From Vespa crabro (taxonomy: Eukaryota > Arthropoda > Insecta > Hymenoptera > Vespidae): 64,000 nucleotides of DNA. Every line of letters begins with the position of its first letter. The stretch's first letter is position 1. Shown here piece after piece: positions 47,815 to 61,800 of the stretch. The translations under genes were made by a program, and so were the position numbers. A model generated the notes under the pieces. That model was not told where the DNA came from. It saw nothing but the letters and a program-made list of their open reading frames with translations, and made no database searches. Location: positions 19,782,558 through 19,846,557 of the forward strand of contig NC_060955.1 of the NCBI RefSeq assembly GCF_910589235.1. Direction: 5' to 3'.

Positions 47815-50161
47815 TCGAGAGAGCCCGATAAGATCGTCAATTCGAGTTTCCGTCGACAGGAATTGAATTATGCAAATTTCCGTGGCCTCGGTCCACTTCG
47901 ATCCATCGAAACTCTCAGGAAGATATCAGACAGCCCTTTACTACCATATAATCTCAAGTTTCACTCCCTGTTCTAACTAGAAACTCCCAATGTGTGTCCG
48001 AGAATCCACTTAAATTATATTCCGCGATCCTTCGTTATCGCACCAATTACATTAAGACCAGATTTTGATGAATTATAAGTGTTTACTTATCCACAACTAT
48101 CCATAAGAAAAAAAAAAAAGAAAAAAAAAGAAAACATATCGTTATCCATGTTACATTTGATAAATCGCAAACACCTGCTACTTCTTCTACAATAAAATGC
48201 CTGGCGGCATCTAACGAGAAGATCACGAGCCACAGGAACGAGCAAATCGGTCACGCGATGATTTGATGAATACAATGAAATCAACGGGGCCCAATAGAGA
48301 GAAGGAACAAATTGCTTGATTGGTCGATAGCTTGGCAAATATCAATTCTGACGACTGGGCTCGTTTTAAATCGCTCGTTTAAAGATCGCATGTAAATATA
48401 TAATTTGCATGTGACACACATATATCTATCGTAGTTGTTTTCTTTCCTCGTGAACCCAAGTTGGTCCTGGTACCGTCAGCATCTTCACACTTTGTTATAT
48501 CGTTCCTCTCGCGAGATAAGATGCATACTCTGTATATTTACGCAGAAATCTGAGGCTTATATCTCACTTCATACTTGGAATCCACATCGAGTCGCAACAG
48601 GCTGCTTGCTCGGCAACATCTCAGATTACTACCTAACACTGTACATTCCTAAAAAATATACCGTGATATATGTATAACAAAGAAAAAAAAAAAAAGAAAA
48701 AATCACTAGTTATTTTTTTTCTTCTTCTTTTCCTTTAGTTCTTTTAATCCCTTTTACTCATCGATCATCTCGAATTTATTCACTTGAATTTCCGAAGGTG
48801 AAATTATTCACTATCGCAAACTAAGTCGGTGAAAGTCGACCACGAGACAGTGTAGATCTAGTGTATACGCTTAAATCAGAGCATTACGTTTCTAACTGCG
48901 GTTTATAGACTTCAGGAAGCATCTGTAGTTTGCTTATCTCGTCTCTTCATAGATTTCTCAATGGCAAATAACTCGAACTGATTGAAAGCTTCGACGTTTA
49001 TCGATATAAATTTTTGAAAGCATCTATTCGATAATAAATCTCGCTGAAGTATAACGATAAAGCACTCCTACTTTTCATAGAACCTCTCTGAAAAGAACTT
49101 TTCTCTATATCTTTCTCTATATCCCTTTATTCATCGTAAAAATCTTTATCGGTCGATCGCATAACTTTCCAAAACATTTATCATCGTTTTTATTATAGAA
49201 ATACGAGTGGAACTGACTGTCAACTTCATAGTTGCTTTAGCAAAAGGCAAGAGCATCTCTCGTTTTTACCTTGGAAATATCCTGAGAACTTATCGCGAGT
49301 CAACGCATGGCGCTGTAAACGTCGCGTCATAAATTAACAGTACCGCCACGTAGTAACGTCGGACGTGATTAGAGAGCTTGCATTCACTAATTTGTTTGGC
49401 GACCAATGATACCCCATAAAGATGCATAGGTGTGGCTCGAATGTGCATCCTGTCGGTGTCTAGGGAGAATCCTTTGGCCTGTTGCCGTCGTTGCTGCTGT
49501 TCTTGCTATTGCTTCTGTTTCTGGTTGCTTCTTCCGAAGAGAAAGGGGTCGGTGAAAACGTGAAGGCTTTCAGGACGAATGGATAATCAGGGGTCCTTTC
49601 GTTTCACCCACCCCCTTGTCCCCTATCCACAGCCAGTGTAATAAAAGGCCGAGGTCCTCTCCATGCTTCAAGTGTCCCTTTTCGTGCTCACTTTTTAAAC
49701 GAGGGTGCGGAGAAACCGAGAGAACGTACTACTCTTCTTCCCACCCTTTTTCCCTCCCACTCTCCTATCCACCCTTGTAGCTGCACCTACCTCTCCCAGT
49801 TTATTCGAATGAAATATTTAAGAGCCGCGATATTCTCCCGAACATACATATATAGCTAACGGTGTATATTCACACATTTCTATTTGTATTTGTATGCGTA
49901 TCTCATTTTATTCCTTTCGTTTTCTTTCTCTTTTTCTCTCCTGTCTCCTCCCATCTATCCTCCATCGTCCTTCTCTTCGTTTTCTCGCCCAATCGTTTAA
50001 GCGGATACTCGACGTCCTTTACAGTAATGAATATACGGAGAATTGATCTTCGAAGACTTTGTCACGTTCTTCCTTTTAACGTGAAAGAATCGATGATAAT
50101 TTTTCTTATAAAAATAAAATATATTAATTCTAAATTTTTCAATTAAGGATATGTATGTATA

Positions 50162-50165
<4 letters not shown>

Positions 50166-50205
<40 letters not shown>
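50166..50205. repeat. (AT)n microsatellite
   Basis: About 20 AT units. Confidence 0.95.
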
Positions 50206-50213
<8 letters not shown>

Positions 50214-50618
50214 TATATTGTGATAATATATATTGTGATTTGTCATTTCGAAAAAGTCAAATTAAAATTGATGTACTGAAACAATATGTAGTTATATTGA
50301 AGCGATAAAAAGTAGCAGCAATATACTCAGAGAATATGAATTAACAAGGGTCAACGGCAACTAGTTGCGTGAGACACATAGGTGGTTCGAAGATGTCTAC
50401 GAGGAGAGAAATAGTTTACTTACTCGTATTAAGCTCTCTCTCTCTCTCTTTACCCCTCTCTCTCTCTCTCTCTCCCTCTCTTTCTCTCTCTCAAGCGCCT
50501 AACGCGCGCACTGAAATTGCCGATCATTAAGAGCATCCGGTCGCTGAAACGTCGGCTCCAGTTTACGAGACCAGTTTCTGTGCTCGATTCAATTTGCAAG
50601 GTCTGCATCGAGAAACGT

Positions 50619-50619
50619 T

Positions 50620-50678
<59 letters not shown>

Positions 50679-50690
50679 TGTTGTCGTCAT
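50619..50690. repeat. (TCG)n trinucleotide repeat
   Basis: About 20 perfect TCG units grading into TTG/TCA. It codes poly-Arg or poly-Thr in overlapping false frames. Confidence 0.95.
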
Positions 50691-52562
50691 CCTACACCGT
50701 TGGCCGTTTTCCCGAAGCTTCCCACCCGTTCTCATGAAACGAGCATAAACGAACACGTTGGTGTTATCGACCACGTCGCTTCGACGCGTTTGCAATAAAG
50801 AAAAGAGGAAAAATCGGGTAGGCAGCTATAAGGAAAGCTTTTTACGAGCGATACTACTTTAAAACCAGCTCTCAATAAGCGAGCTTCTTTTGCATGGGGG
50901 AACATCAATATTTGTAACATTATTCTCGAATGAGTTAAAAATTTTTCCTTTACGTTAGGGACTCTCGCAATTAAGTGTCCAAGCCCAAGAGATATAAATT
51001 TAGATATGTTAATCAAAGTTAACTTCTATATTAATATTTGTGAACGAGATGTCAAAGAATGAAACTGAAGGTTTTGTCGGAATAACCAAGAACTAGATTA
51101 AACAAAATTAATTCCTAATTCTCCATGCTAATTGAGCCATTCGACGGTACGAAATTCAAGATGGGAGAAGGGAAATTGTGGACCATTTGAATTTTCATCA
51201 TTGAAATTGAAAAGGTAAATCTAACTTTCTCGGTTATCTCGCTTTAACGAGTAGATTACTGTTTTGACAGAGACCAAGCTTTTTCTCCCAAACTGACGTT
51301 ACATTTTCGTCCTACCTCACGATAGATACGATGGACTTTTGTCTAAAATAAGTAGCACGTGTTTTCTACGCAAGTATCGGTTAGTTATTCAAAGTAATAG
51401 TCTGTGAGGAATATTGATGAGACGAAATTACAGAGAAGGCATTGGGCACGTTTAGCGTACCAACGGATATACGTGTTCACCCTGAATGAAGGAAATTCAA
51501 CAAAAGCGTAGAGTTTTTACTTGGTGTCACGTGCAAACCAAATGTTACGTCCCAAGAGTGACGCTCAACCTACATCCTTCATAGCAAATTCTCATTCATC
51601 TCCTCGGACCTGAATATATACATCTACACGTCCACACGTTTTGATACGATAACTCTCAATTACTATGATTATTTTATTATCTTCTCTCACTTTCTCGCGG
51701 AAAAAGAAAAAATAAATTGATACGTAAGAAAAAGAAAAACAAAAAAAATAAACAAACAAACAAGAAGAAAGAAAGAAAAGAAAGAAGATGACATTTAGAA
51801 AGATCGGATCTGCAAAGTTACGTGTAATAACACGTTTGTACTTTTTTATTGGTTTTTTTTCCCCTTTTTACTAAGAAGTCAGCGATCCACTGAAAAGCTA
51901 AGAAATCTCCTTAGGATTTCTTAAGACCCATTTGTGGACCACCTACGATCGTCTCGTATTACGTACATTGTCCTGAAAGCAACGTAGCTATTTTCTTCGG
52001 TGGACCGTCATGGATTCTGCATGGCATAAGAAGAATCGTTGACTTCGACAGAGAAAATAAAAGAAAGAAAATAAAAGAAAGATGGTAGAGAGGAGTGAGA
52101 AGAAAGAAGGTAAAACGGTAACATATGAAGGGACCAAGGTCAAGAGACTTTTAGTGAATTTCTTAAAGGATTTTGTTCTGTCTCTCTAACTTTGTTCGAA
52201 TTATTTAAAAATATAAATATATATATATATATGAAATAAAATTAATACGTTAAGAAGGGATAACTAAAGCACGATCACCTTTCAACGAGGCACCATAGTC
52301 ATTATAAATAGTGCATTCGGAAATGAGAGGAGTCAATGCATATTCCATACGTTAACGTTTGCTTTTATTCGTTCTGCTTCTCACAAACAGGGTCGGCTGG
52401 TTGGGCACTCGTATTAACGGGACCAAACATTCGTCTGGATAAACATTATGCGACTCATTAAAATGTATATGAATCCTGCACGAATGGCATAATGCGCGGG
52501 TAGGCCCTACTCACAATACATGCTAATAATATATATATATGGATATATATGTTATTAGCATG

Positions 52563-52646
<84 letters not shown>
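52563..52646. repeat. Compound (CT)n-(AT)n microsatellite
   Basis: About 17 CT units directly abut about 24 AT units. Confidence 0.95.
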
Positions 52647-52649
<3 letters not shown>

Positions 52650-53182
52650 GTCATTTCGATGATGAAAATTATACTTTATTATCGTTACCATCCGACGCGT
52701 TCAGACGAACTTAACTATTACACTTCATTTCGAAAATGGTCTTTAACATTTTAAAGAATGAAAATAACATAATGTTAATGTTTCAGCTCGGCGATTTAAC
52801 GTTTATTTCATTCTTAATTCCTATGCATGTTCATGCTGTGACGTAGTATCGTTTTGCTATATCGAACGAAGAAAAAGACGAGACATGAAATCGTATAAGA
52901 AATGGCGCCGAGTACGAAGGTATGCAAGAAGATAAAAAGCCGATGGATGGATCTCATATTGACACTTCATGGCGTAGCAACTCCATATTGTAACGAGTAA
53001 CCTAAGAACCCTTATCACGATTCTTATGAATGCAATCGCTATACTTCTACAACTGACAGCTGACAGGCAGAAGTAGAGCCGATCTTTCTTGCAACTGGAT
53101 GATCAAACATGTACGTTGCATATATGCTCGTACCAAGAGAATAAAACATTCAGAGAGCATATATTTTTTCGATAGAAGAGAT

Positions 53183-53216
<34 letters not shown>

Positions 53217-56200
53217 ATCTTACTTCTAAATTGATAAGAATCAGCTCATGTTAAGAATTAAATATTTCGTTGACGATGGACGAAGTTAACTCGACAGACT
53301 ACCAAGAATTTACCGGATAGTCGCTCGTATAACGTTATGTAGATCTATTAAATTTACATATTATGTTAATGTAGTAGTACATTAGATGTGTGGATTTCCA
53401 TAAATGTAAATCTATTACGTTTATGGTGAATATTCTGTATATTATCTACACAGTTTTACAGGAACGATATTGTCCATGTTACACGTAGTAAAATAAAAAC
53501 AAAGAAGTGAAGTAAAGCTTCTAGTTCTCGGAGCATCTCGAATCTCCGAAACACAGGGCGAGCCGGTTTCACTTGACGAAGAGAACGATCGCTGTTTCTG
53601 GTCCTTGTGTTTTTAAAGAGGAAAAGTGAAGTATCACTTGTGAGATCCAAGCTCGTAAAAAAAGGAAAAAAAAAAGGTCTATTCTAGAAAGACAGAAAAT
53701 TACCATAAAACTAAATCGAATACATGGACCTTTTTAAAACAAAACAAAAAAGAAAAAAAAAGAAAAAAAAAGAAAGAAAGAGAAAGAAAAAAGTTTCCCT
53801 TGTATTTTTGTCTACATGTTATTTATCTTATCGAAATTTAATCGATAGACGCCCAACATCGATAGGATCAGTTCCAAGAGATGGAGAAACGAGTGATAAT
53901 TTGTCACAAAGTTTCCTTTTCTGGGACGACAAAAGTAAGCGAGACCTGCTCGCATTTAGAAAAAGACACGTTCGGTCATCGTTAAGTTGAGCTAGCGCAT
54001 TTCTATCGTCCAGACGTCTCCGATTTCAAAGACTCGCCACCGCAAAAGAAACTCTCCCGCATCTCTTTCATTATGTTTGGAGTAGGACCTTGGTATAATC
54101 GTCATGTGTAAACATAAGGGATAACCGACCGGTTCATTCATAAACTTGCCGACACGATGTTTCTTCATCGAAAAGCTAATTAGTCGTGGGAATGGAACAT
54201 GGTGTATGCTTTTGATGCTTTTTCGAGCTTAATTTGTAAAATGTAAATATGGTAATATCTAGCTCTATATATTTTCTATTAAAACGATATAAAGTGGTAG
54301 AAAGAGAGAAAAAGAGAGAAAAAAAAAGAGAGAGAGAGAAATTCGATGAAACGATTTCCACGAAGAAAAATGAGATAACATTATGACGATGAATTACGTG
54401 TAAGTACATTATCGTTTGAACTTTTATTTTTCAAAAGGACATACTTAAAAGACGATAATCGATAAACGGTGTTTCGCTCGAAGCGACCTAACTTTGCTCT
54501 ATTCGTTTTCTTCTTCTTCTTCTTCTTCTTCTTGTTCTTCGTCTTTTTCGTCTTCTTCCTCTTTTTCTTCTTTTTTTTTCTTTATCTTTTTCTTTTTCAT
54601 TCCATGTCTGATTTCACCTCGAAAAGTCTCGAGATGTATGGCGTTGGATGAAGCTTTCGCTCGTGAACAAGTGTTGCCTAACGACGATTCAAAAGTTGAA
54701 AAGAAATGGATCCTCGCGTTCAAGAAGGAGGAGAGGACAGAAGACAAAACAAAAAAAAAAAGAAAGAAAGAGAATACTCATACTAATCCGTCAGCAGAAA
54801 AATCGATAGCATCGTCATTTCATGTTCTCTGTTTTCTCCGCCATCGGTCTAGAATTTCTGCCAGACCAGACCAACCCCTGAGTCAACAGAAATCGTCGGG
54901 GTTTGACGAGCGCATACGAGGGAGTTAAATCCAAGCCGTCGTTTCCATTTTCCGTTCTGATGTATTTCATGTACATAAATATTCTCACCAATATCATCTC
55001 GATGTTTTGCTTCATATAAATGATTACATGTGAATATAAACATAACATATAAATCCAAAAAATACGAAGAAAATTTATCGAACGAATATGTTTATCATCT
55101 TTTTCTTTTTCATTTTCTTTTTATTAATTGGATAAAATCTTTATCGATATTTTATGGAATGAAAATCCCACGTAAAAAAGTTTCAATCTTTCTCGTTACT
55201 TATTTAAATCAATTAAAGTATATTACACATGACCCAAATATCTTTCCTACGATGAGACGATGTATCTATTAAAGTTAAGCTCGTACTAACAGCAAACTTT
55301 GATGTTACACGAAGAAGAAGTTCCTTCTCGAGCATCCCACGACTTTAACCACATGACAGCCATCGGTCGTAGGTCAAATACCGAAATATTCGTTAGACAG
55401 AGATAGTTGTAGGAATGAAACGTTAGAAGAATCTTTTGTTTTATTCTCATAAAAGAGTACGTGGGCTAGAACATTGTCATTGATATTCTATCTGAGTTTC
55501 TATTAATCTTTAAAAGCTATCGCAAGAACTAATAAGAAAAACTAACACAATTAAAGGGTTAATTTCGATCAAAAGTTAAATAGAGATAAGGTATACATGC
55601 ATACACACACACATTCGTGTAATCGAAATCATCTCTAACTGATATTAAATTTTCCTCAAACTCGATTTGACTTCCCTTCAAATATTTTACCTTATCGAAG
55701 AATCCGCGCATCCCTAAAATGGAGGGTTCAAACCCCTGTAAATTTAAAGCATGTTGAAAGTGAAAGTAAAAATCCAAGGAACTCATGTGTAAACGGTTCG
55801 TTTATTTAGTTACTTGTCCTATCGAATTGTAACATCTGCCATATTCATAGGGTCATCTTACGTATTTTAGATGGTTTCTGAGGGGTTGGTAGATTTACAA
55901 GAAAAACGAAAAATCGAATAAGAAAATCTCCAAGAGTTTATAAATCTTCGATTTTTGTATCATTAAATGTTCTTTTGTTAAAACTTTCAAATTTACAAAT
56001 AATTATTTTGTTAACGATTTTGAATTATCGTGTTACTTTTTGCTTCCATTTATCATAACAAATTTTGTTTATCGATTGACGCACGACAAAAAAAAAGAAA
56101 AAAAAGAGAGAAGAAAAAAAAATTAACGCTACGTCATACACAAATATGCAAAACAAAAGCTCTGAGACTTGAGACTTTTTACAAACAAGAAGTCCCTCCT

Positions 56201-56759
56201 TATCCCCTTCGATCCGTAAAAAAGATCGTTTACGCAGAACATTTTGCGCAAGCATGATTTATACCAAAGATAAATGTTCGTAATTAAGGCTTGTTACAGT
56301 GAACATATTGTTTACACAGCCCTATTCAAATGTCAGACGTTTAAAAACATTTAAAAACCTATTATCGTTCGTATTAAATCATAGAGAAATGTAGAAAATA
56401 ATATTTCATTATCAACGATAATATACTGATTAAAACCGATGGCATACGTATTTCTATTTATCACTGTTCTTTTGAGAATCGATTGTTTACGTAATAATAA
56501 TAATAATAACAATAATCACTAATCGACCGGTAATATCTATCTATGAGATAAATAGAAACTTTGCCTGATCGTATCAATATTATGTTAAAAAAATAAATAT
56601 CATTTCTACTATATCCTTTTTTTGTGAACATATATGAGTAGATTTACTTTAAAGTAGTGTTCAGTGGCTCCTTGTCGATCTGGAAAGTCCGCCTCTAACT
56701 GCACTTTGCGAGACGAGGACTTCAAACGACGTGTTTCGCGCACAGAGTGTTTCCACCGA

Positions 56760-56761
<2 letters not shown>

Positions 56762-56802
<41 letters not shown>
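56762..56802. repeat. (CT)n microsatellite
   Basis: About 20 CT units. Confidence 0.95.
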
Positions 56803-56805
<3 letters not shown>

Positions 56806-57234
56806 ATTCTCTTTGCCTCTTTTTCTCTCTTACCATCATCTCTTCTTCCGTCATTCTTTCTCCTCCGTCCGCTTCCCTTTCTGGTTGTGCTTTGAAAACA
56901 TCGAGGATCGTCGAGAAAACCAGTTTACCGCGTACCTATATGGAGTAGGGTCATAGAGCTCGACGATGACGTTTCTTTTCGTCGTATCCGAGTTTTCCAT
57001 GAGAAACGTGTACAAACGTATGTGCGTGTATATATATACATATACACGCTCAAAGAGAAAAAAAAATCTAAAATAGAAAGAATTCAATAAGTTCTACGAA
57101 CGTAATGATTCAATTAATTCTTCGTGAACTGAACGTATGTATAATATCTACGTAAATATACATATATAATGATTCTCCTCTTCGAGCAATTTTTATCGTA
57201 ATAAAATTCACGCCTATCAAAAACAAACGGCAGA

Positions 57235-57236
<2 letters not shown>

Positions 57237-57288
<52 letters not shown>
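57237..57288. repeat. (AT)n microsatellite
   Basis: About 26 AT units. Confidence 0.95.
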
Positions 57289-57294
<6 letters not shown>

Positions 57295-57678
57295 GGAGCT
57301 TCGAGATTATGCTTCGTATCGCGCTATAAAATGCTCCAAGTATCGATCTGGGTGTGGATAAACCTGTATCATCGAATTATCTAATCTTATCGTACTTTTA
57401 TGTATCCCACGACCGATTAAGTTCAAAAGAGTCGAAGGAGCGTACTCTTGTTAGTGAGTCTCGTTCTACATAGATACATATATCACAGTGTTCTCTTTCA
57501 TTTAAAATTTTTTGAAATTTCCTACCCCTCTTTGCCCCAAACATGTCCAATGTTATTCGAGATAAATAATCTTTATTTGAATTCTTATTTCGTATGAAGT
57601 CGACTGTCTTCTTAAAATATACAGCTATTTCTTCTTTCCATTCTCTTTTGTTCTTTCCATACAAAACCAGAGAAGGAC

Positions 57679-57681
<3 letters not shown>

Positions 57682-57722
<41 letters not shown>
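57682..57722. repeat. (CT)n microsatellite
   Basis: About 20 CT units. Confidence 0.95.
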
Positions 57723-57725
<3 letters not shown>

Positions 57726-58448
57726 ATAATTTCGGCGAAGTAGTTTTGTAAAGTAGTCCAAAAAAGGGAAAGAAGAATTACGAATTTTGGCTGCTTGCCT
57801 GACCCGCTTGGATGACTCGCCCAATGGCCAAGAAATTTAAAAGGATGAGAAATTGAAATGTCTCTCCTTCCGTTCCTCGTAAGAGATGCACGACTGGACA
57901 CAAGGTTTATTTTTTCCAAAATAAATGGAATACATTTACTGTCACTGTATATACAACATCATCGTTAACACGTTACTAACGTTATAATCCCATTTACGTT
58001 AATGTAATGTATAATAAAATGTAATATAATGTATAATAAAATAAAATAAATAGAGCAAATAATTTTCTCTGACAATATCCGAGAAATCATATTAAAAAGT
58101 ACCTCTAACATGTCAATAAAATATAAGTAAAACAATATATATCATTAATGAGAACATAAAGGATATGCTATGTTTCTCACGCTTTCGTAATCGATATTCC
58201 ATCAACTTGTATACGTTAAAATATTTGATTTAGAAATATTCATTCAGATTTTGAAGCCTCCTACGAATGCATCGAACGAACGGAACAGAGAAATGCAAGA
58301 TAAATTGAATTCCAAGAAGATAGAAAACTCCTATCAACTCTTATGCAACGCCCGTCGGGGTCAATCAACTTTAGGAAATTTAAACCATAACGTAACGTCC
58401 ACCGAACGAGCGCACTGGAGCATCGTCCGAACTACATTTCCACTGGAG

Positions 58449-58452
<4 letters not shown>

Positions 58453-58501
<49 letters not shown>
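58453..58501. repeat. (AT)n microsatellite
   Basis: About 24 AT units. Confidence 0.95.
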
Positions 58502-58505
<4 letters not shown>

Positions 58506-58838
58506 TCCAAATTTATATGAAAATCCGTTAGACCACCACCAACGTAGACCACATTATACCTTTGAAAGAACGCTCTCTATCTATCTTTTTTAGAATAATA
58601 GAAGAGAGTAAATCACAAGGAAGTCAAGATCGTAAGTCATCCTTGTTGGTACCACAGGAAGTCTTTCTCTCTCTCTTTTTCTCTCTCTCTCTCTCTCTTT
58701 TCTCTTTTTGTTTCTCGGTCAACGACCCGGACTTAAAAAAAAGGGATCTTATTTTTTTTAAATTTATCTTCTCCAACGGACACTCGATTTTACATTAATT
58801 TATATAGTGTGTATGTGTATATGCGCGCGCATGTGTGC

Positions 58839-58842
<4 letters not shown>

Positions 58843-58889
<47 letters not shown>
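58843..58889. repeat. (AT)n microsatellite after a GTGTGCG tract
   Basis: About 23 AT units preceded by GC/GT alternating sequence, all purine-pyrimidine alternating. Confidence 0.95.
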
Positions 58890-58891
<2 letters not shown>

Positions 58892-61800
58892 TATATATTT
58901 TTTTTATTTAAAATATTAATTGCATTATGTCGAAGTATTAATTAAAAGTATGAGAAAAAAAAAAGGAACGAAAGATTTTTACAGAATGTACAGGATATTT
59001 TTCATTCATTCATTATCACGAAAAGCAGCAGTGTGCGCGTGCTTTTTACTGAAAACAATAGGAAAAAAGAAAGAGAGAAAAAGAGAGAGAGTGAGAGAGA
59101 GAGAAAAGGGAGTTATACAAGAGATGAACGCAATAGTGCAATAGATGAACGTGCGCGTCATCGAATCCGCGTACTCTGAAATCCGAGGGTAGGCGCATAT
59201 GGCGCTTAACCGAACCTTCCTTTCTTGCACTAACACAGCACAGTATGGGCATATCGTGTTTTTTGCCTCAAATGAAAGCCGTATTTCATTTGATCCAAAT
59301 TTGATTGTGACAAATCCAGAGTGGATTGACACGAAGTACGAGTTTGAAAAGACCGCCTGTCGCTTTTAACCAATCGCTATCGTCAAGTCACTTTATTAAT
59401 TGGATTTTTATTCACCCACTAAAATATTCTCACTCATTCATGACGATGTAATGAGGTATTAAAACAATACAATCCAATCGATGAGATCTCAATATTCATA
59501 CGTATATCTTTACAGATTAATATTTGTAGATTTATATTCATGGTTAAAAAAAAAAAATATATATATATATATATCAAATCTAATTTCAACAGCAATAGCA
59601 TTCAATTAGACTAATCTAAACGATTGTTGGCAAAGAGTTAAAGTTAAGATTTCAGTTAGTACGAAAGCACGTTTGTAATATAATAAGCTTATATGGGATG
59701 AAATTCAAAGAGAGCACGCCGGAAACACATAGAGTCGGGTATCTCAGGATCTAGTTTATAAACGTGTCAAGTACGCAACTACGGTTTGCTCTCTTGGAGT
59801 TGATCGCGTGACAGTTTTTCTTAATGTTCGTTTTAAGTCGAACGTATTACTAGAATCTTTGACGATCGAGAAGAAACACATCGATGAGAACCGTTAACGG
59901 ATTATACCGAGAATTAGAGGATACAATGAGAAACAGTAACAGCATAAACGACACCAAAAACGAAAAGCAATGTAATAAGAAATCAAGTTAAGTTTGAGAA
60001 GACATTAGAGATGATTTGATATACCGAATTCAGGTCGGTGAAGTTTCTATGATAATCGTGAAACTTGCCTCCTGTAAACGTTCTATTTATATGCATCACT
60101 AATTCGCATCGAACAAATCATTGATGGTGGTGGGTAGTGGTGGTGGCTTGAAGAGAAAATTCCAGCCCTGGAGAGAAAACGAAACGGTGCTCGCGGAGAT
60201 ACGATAATGGCCGGCCGTGAAGGTAGAAGCGCAAAGTGAAGAGAATGAAAAAGTAGAACCGCCTACGGCAGGTAAACCGTGCACCTGCTCCATATACCCA
60301 CGGTACCTCAAACCGATCCTTTGAAAATAATTTCACGAGGCTTTACGGGAGACGAGAGATAAAACGAAAAAGAAGAAAAAAAAAAAAGAAAAAGAAAAAA
60401 TAGAATGAAAAAAACAAAAATAAAAAAAAAATCTGATACGAACGCGAGAACAAATGTAATTGTTAAATTGAATTAATGATAGCCCCAATAAGAATTAAAT
60501 TTTGTTTCCGATTTTAATCCTGCTTCTAATTCCTTCTCAAAATATTAACGATTACGTAGAAAATCTTTTCAATTATCGTAAATATAAAAAGAGACATAAA
60601 GAAATTATTTACTCGTTCAGATAATATTAATTTTTACATTGATATAATGCTCGAAACTATCCTCGAAAGCGTCTCTTTAAACGTTCATTGAAATCGTTCA
60701 TCGAATATGATTTAATTATACCATGTATATTCCCTTGACAGCCGTAGGTAATTTTATTATTACACGGACGTAGTTTAGCTTATCAAATTTTTCTACCCAA
60801 CGCGCAATTTAGTCGTAGTACAATGCTCGAAACGACGGAAAAAAAAGAAAAAAGGAAGAAGAAGCTTTATTCGAATCTATATTGCGAAAATATAGTCAAC
60901 CATAGTACGTATGTACATAGATATTTATGTGTCTGCAAATAGCTTCGCGTTCGATCGATCGTAAAATAAGTTTAAAAGTTTACGCTAATATTTATCTATT
61001 ACCATGATATTTAAAGGTAAATTAAAATGCAAAAGAACGCATCGCGAAAAAAGAAATACGCGAAATTACGAATAATATTTTTTATTCTTAACGTTTGAGA
61101 TCCTTTTTCTTTTCTTTTTGACATTGGCACTGAAGAACCCTGCCTCATCTTTCGGAGGGTCCAAGACATCTTAGAATCATAGCGTGTCAGGATACGATGC
61201 TGTAGGTAAGATCGCGTGTAAAAGGAATCCGAAAGACCGTGGGAACGTCATCGGATTTTACGAACACATTATAAACTTTCACGTCCGTTCAATCTCGTGT
61301 TTCTGCGATATGATTAAATTAATATACACGAAAACTGAATGTCGTTTATATGTTTGAACATGATACTGTCAGATCAATCCAAAAACGAAAGTCTCTCTGC
61401 GAAAAGTATCGATGGTCCAAAAAAAAATAAAAATTTAAGAAAAAAGAAAAAAAAAAGAAACCAAAAAAGAAAAGGAAAGAAAAACAAATAAGAAAAAAGA
61501 AAAAGAGGATATAAAATGTAAGAGGATAAGAACTTCAGAAGCAAGATCACATTCGCCGAATTGCAATTTCACAAAAGAACTTTCGTGAGACGTTCAAATA
61601 TTCTCTTATCGTCGTACCTTTGATCGCAATGTATCAATAGTACTTTGACCTCCTGAGATACCATTCCCACTTTTATCGAGGAAATTCGAAGAAACTCGTT
61701 CTGCATCCCCGTTTCTGGCCTTGGTCCATCTCCATCCATCGTATCATATTTTCTAGTAGAAAATTCCAATAGCGTTCTCGGCAAACTCTCGACCGATTTC

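Noticed and set aside
50517..50798. 93-codon frame with a poly-Arg run
   Set aside because: Produced by the (TCG)n repeat; the opposite strand gives poly-Thr; no other support.
55660..55760. tRNA-like B-box (GGTTCAAACCC) near 55729
   Set aside because: No A-box and no acceptor stem at the right spacing; no cloverleaf could be drawn.
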